This document shows positions 62,701 through 64,000 of a stretch of 64,000 bases of DNA, one piece after another. The notes under the pieces were generated by a model. It ran no database searches and had not been told where the DNA came from. It was given only the letters and a program-made list of their open reading frames with translations. This DNA is from Geomesophilobacter sediminis (GTDB lineage: Bacteria; Desulfobacterota; Desulfuromonadia; Geobacterales; Geobacteraceae): assembly GCF_016458275.1 (NCBI RefSeq), contig NZ_JAEMHM010000006.1, positions 235,494 through 299,493 on the forward strand, given 5' to 3'. The position numbers and the translations under genes were made by a program. Position 1 is the stretch's first letter, and each line of letters starts with the position of its first letter.

Positions 62701-62984
62701 AAAGATACATGAATCTTATGAAGGAGAACGTGGAAACCGGAGGGAAAGAGATGGAGCGAATTACAGCATCTATTGTTGGCCCCCTCGCTCAGATGGCGCC
62801 TTTCATTCCTCTAGTTCCTCCAACTGCGCGTGGAGCAGGTGAGGGAAGGCTTCCCGATAATAAGATCACAGACTTCGATCCAAAGGTGATGACGGATACG
62901 TTCATGGGGGGAGCCATATTCAAAAAATCTGGAATCGCTAAACCTGGATTACCGTCGAAGTTCACAATCGGAGGGAAAAAATAG
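59775..62984 (+). CDS. traG: TraG-like mating-pair stabilisation protein
   Basis: 1069 residues. N-terminal signal or first helix, then membrane segments (about 45-65, 75-100, 350-400, 445-470) with MDFYVYGGFDAVVNAFNKLALIFGDSTY and FGGHAMAMMSGSLAG, as in TraG N-terminal regions. From about 480 to 1069 the protein is soluble, Ser/Thr/Ala-rich, probably periplasmic. TraG helps pilus assembly and, through its C-terminal part, mating-pair contact and entry-exclusion recognition. From about residue 640 (61,690) base use shifts to fewer G and C. Confidence 0.88.
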   Translation: MSMRTTSRIAIALLILAIPSAAFATTMDFYVYGGFDAVVNAFNKLALIFGDSTYKSLYAISIVAGIFFGCLSLASKALGTGNGSPMAWLVPSLIGIMVYLALVVPKGTLQIYDPVYNKNQAVGSIPEGVVVVAGILNTIERGLVEIVSTSGDPMSYQTQAGGKGFLGLAQLTSLPLSASDSNLDASLRRYVKDCVTYELMRPGSSLSVDELRKTTTSFTTSLQKAQNPAVWTVYYDSSTPNGQTLTCTDAWTNITAALTPASLSNNISAVCASLGYDVTDAASLNQCKTVLENVNDGTTLGAASLDDFLKQAYISQRLEEVFRSGDATGATNYQFLLGASGAMKAANEWLPILRAVLTAIAVGLLPFLALFIPTPFIGKAVGLIAGLFVWLTAWGVTDAIVHQFAVDYANKTYELVRQNRLGMDALYFFPDQTVKILGMFGTLRMSGMMLATVITGMLVKFGGHAMAMMSGSLAGQIQSAGTRAAHEIEDPAGRASAIQRNVSAMPAQAWANEHSFWSRGSAAKSHMDMNTGSGLALGTEGFSQGYNSMQTSMGTTDAFVKSGDPRASAALGTAMMKAPTGQFSTNAGQEWIRHATPDGKMATLTSGSQKLALSNGRLTDANGMHLGIKYNEGIKAGYSVARSNAESEAIRYDMATGRSFLSTLSNNEGTTSVSGIAQKYGVSKGMAHELNKTLANTASIIGNKSTAIRDEHGNMVSKDAFGQFVATAEAGTPFGTIAPIKISASGQGGYKVSAQTKEGTTHTYTVDVADKKGVERSVGEAWRDTTSKLRSTELSSNDQKAISEMLQVSETESSTTQASQAWNKAKTLERKETEETSHAVQASQEYDAALIGWYGDKYYGNVASEQRYAEAASDLNLLATRADKGAINKVFGDFIEEKALAPAPVTVRGDKPPVEAPGAAPESLERVSQMVSDANSRIEAGRASMDRPKAIPDNIRERIAGSSPSVGIGKPNPQLKRYMNLMKENVETGGKEMERITASIVGPLAQMAPFIPLVPPTARGAGEGRLPDNKITDFDPKVMTDTFMGGAIFKKSGIAKPGLPSKFTIGGKK

Positions 62985-63323
62985 ATGGCTTCATTAGCGC
63001 TGAAATGCTTGAAGATGCCCGATGGCTTGATTTTCCTTGTTCCAGAGCAAGATGATGGCCAGCAGAAGATCATTGCATCTGCGGTTCAGGTAGCCGTCAA
63101 CGATGTTGGCGTCTACATCCGAGCCGAAGACATCATACTGCCGATCTTCGACGAGCTGTTAACGCATATTTTGAAGAATCCCAACGTCCAGGTCTGGATT
63201 GTCGCAGAAGGCCGTTTTGTTGAGGAAAATTCGATTACGCTTGAACTGGACCGTGATGCGATATTGGAGGCGAAGGGGGTGTGGGAGTATAGAAAGAGCC
63301 GGGCGGCCAAGGCCCCGGCTTAG
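62985..63323 (+). CDS. Unknown protein following traG
   Basis: 112 residues directly after the traG stop (ATAGATGGC). Soluble mixed fold: KMPDGLIFLVPEQDDGQQKII, YIRAEDIILPIFDELLTHILK, VWIVAEGRFVEEN. Base use resembles the C-terminal part of traG. Its end overlaps the opposite-strand gene by four bases. Unknown; possibly part of an exclusion module. Confidence 0.65.
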   Translation: MASLALKCLKMPDGLIFLVPEQDDGQQKIIASAVQVAVNDVGVYIRAEDIILPIFDELLTHILKNPNVQVWIVAEGRFVEENSITLELDRDAILEAKGVWEYRKSRAAKAPA

Positions 63324-63619
63324 TCATTGGATCGATGGAAAGCGTTGCTCGATAAATGGTCGTATGCAGGATTTACCAACATCTCTTGCCTTTGCCGATC
63401 GAGGTCAGCCATCATAACTTTCTGCTCTTCAGTTAGTTCTGGCTGTACATATTCCCCATGTTTCGCCCGAGCCCAGACAGATAGTCCCCAGAGCCCTGCG
63501 ACAATGAATACGACGATATCGAGGCCTCCGAAGAAGGAACGGAAAAACAGAGAGAAAAGCCATATCCCGAAGAACGCGGCTGCAACGGTGTCGCTAAGCT
63601 TCCAAACTTTTCCAGTCAT
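63320..63619 (-). CDS. Small membrane protein, opposite strand (possible exclusion protein)
   Basis: 99 residues. Two hydrophobic segments (about 12-27 and 32-48, VAAAFFGIWLFSLFFRSFFGGLDIVVFIVAGLWGLSVWA) and a charged tail VQPELTEEQKVMMADLDRQRQEMLVNPAYDHL. AAGGAG about 11 bases before ATG. In SXT/R391 elements a small inner-membrane exclusion protein (Eex) lies just after traG; position and topology suggest a similar role here, without sequence proof. Confidence 0.6.
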   Translation of the reverse strand: MTGKVWKLSDTVAAAFFGIWLFSLFFRSFFGGLDIVVFIVAGLWGLSVWARAKHGEYVQPELTEEQKVMMADLDRQRQEMLVNPAYDHLSSNAFHRSND

Positions 63620-64000
63620 CTCTCTAGATTCTCCTTTCTTATGAATCTGGTCTCAACAGGACTTAACAAGCACTTTGATCCATGTTCCTTGAGGTGTCAA
63701 CAAAAATGAACTAAAATATTATCATAAAACACAATTATTTCACATAGTTTTGTCACTCAGTCTCATCAGAACAGAGAGGGCGTTTTTCAACAATCCATCT
63801 GGTATCTGGCAGATACATTTTGAAAGGGGGCCCCAAATGCACATGATCGATAAAATGGCCTTGGTCACCACTTTGGAGAGGAATTCCCTGATTTTGGTAC
63901 AAAAAAGTCTTTATGCCAGAAATCACTGCTGTCCCATAGTTGATCGATAAAAAAGAAGGCTCGGAGAGCTACTTGTGGTATATTCAGTTCGCCAAAACAC
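63620..64000. other. AT-rich end segment without a confident gene
   Basis: About 380 bp. 63,690-63,750 is very AT-rich (promoter-like for the minus-strand gene). A 37-codon frame from ATG 63837 (MHMIDKMALVTTLE..) ends at 63950 and could be a small peptide. ATCGATAA occurs twice (63846-63854 region and 63942-63951). Nothing recognised. Confidence 0.5.

Larger units (their letters stand above)
33776..64000. mobile_element. Integrative conjugative element / integrated conjugative plasmid, left part
   Basis: From the attL junction to the window end. Modules in order: large serine recombinase, CI/HTH switch, TrfA replicon with iterons, unknown and sigma-like genes, ParM/ParR partition, and an F-type conjugation operon up to TraG. 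It lacks, within the window, a relaxase, a coupling ATPase (TraD), TraH and the right attachment site, so it must extend well past 64,000. No host housekeeping gene occurs after 33,776. Confidence 0.9.

Noticed and set aside
63837..63950. 37-codon frame MHMIDKMAL.. as a gene
   Set aside because: Too short, no family match and weak ribosome site (GGGGGCCCCAA); mentioned only as a possibility in the end segment.

Overview
The window looks like a chromosome segment of a Geobacter-type Desulfuromonadota (deltaproteobacterium). The support is high-GC coding sequence, the rho-rpmE-thyX-prfA-prmC-murA-his gene order, a macromolecular-synthesis cluster (rpsU-yqeY-cvpA-dnaG-rpoD), FlbD/MotAB/FlaG flagellar genes, and many short inverted-repeat elements between genes. 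It falls into two parts: ordinary chromosome (1 to about 33,776) and the left portion of a large integrative conjugative element (about 33,776 to at least 64,000).

Chromosome. From the left: motB (cut by the window edge), motA and flbD on the minus strand, with flaG divergent; both units have sigma-28 (FliA) type promoters. Then an EamA transporter, a cytidylate-kinase-like protein, a phosphoesterase and a stand-alone GGQ release-factor-like protein. rho follows, with a long C-rich, G-poor leader. Next come rpmE, thyX, a DUF1385 membrane protein, prfA and prmC (release factor and its methylase), murA and hisG-D-B-H-A-F-E. rpsU-yqeY-cvpA-dnaG-rpoD is followed by queC and folE2 (preQ0/queuosine precursor synthesis), a TIGR04282-like transferase and recQ. 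On the minus strand are ilvA, a cation-efflux transporter and an outer-membrane barrel protein; trxB is on the plus strand.

Mobile element. The AAA+ gene yifB/comM (from 32,721) is interrupted at about codon 352, at the codons for its conserved MNPC motif. Immediately inside lies a convergent large serine recombinase whose reading frame crosses the junction into yifB. Behind it come a cleavable CI/LexA-type repressor with a divergent small HTH protein, and then a plasmid-style replicon: a TrfA-family initiator followed by seven 21-23 bp iterons. Next are several unknown genes including a sigma-70-like protein, a ParM/ParR-like partition pair, and a long F-type (MPF-F) transfer operon. Its order is OmpA-like, DsbC-like, TraA, L, E, K, B, V, C, a Cys-rich protein, a giant TraN, TraW, an unknown gene, TraU, TrbC, TrbI, an S26 TraF, two membrane proteins and TraG. 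Relaxase, coupling protein, TraH and the right attachment site are not in the window.

The element is therefore best read as an integrated conjugative plasmid, or an ICE with a full replication/partition module. The phage-like repressor switch probably controls excision and transfer. The most unusual points are the TrfA-iteron replicon inside an integrated element, a near-identical 18-bp motif ahead of both the partition and transfer operons, a TraN with a lectin-like N-terminal part and a very long Cys-rich repeat array, and a recombinase whose C-terminus is supplied by the host target gene.
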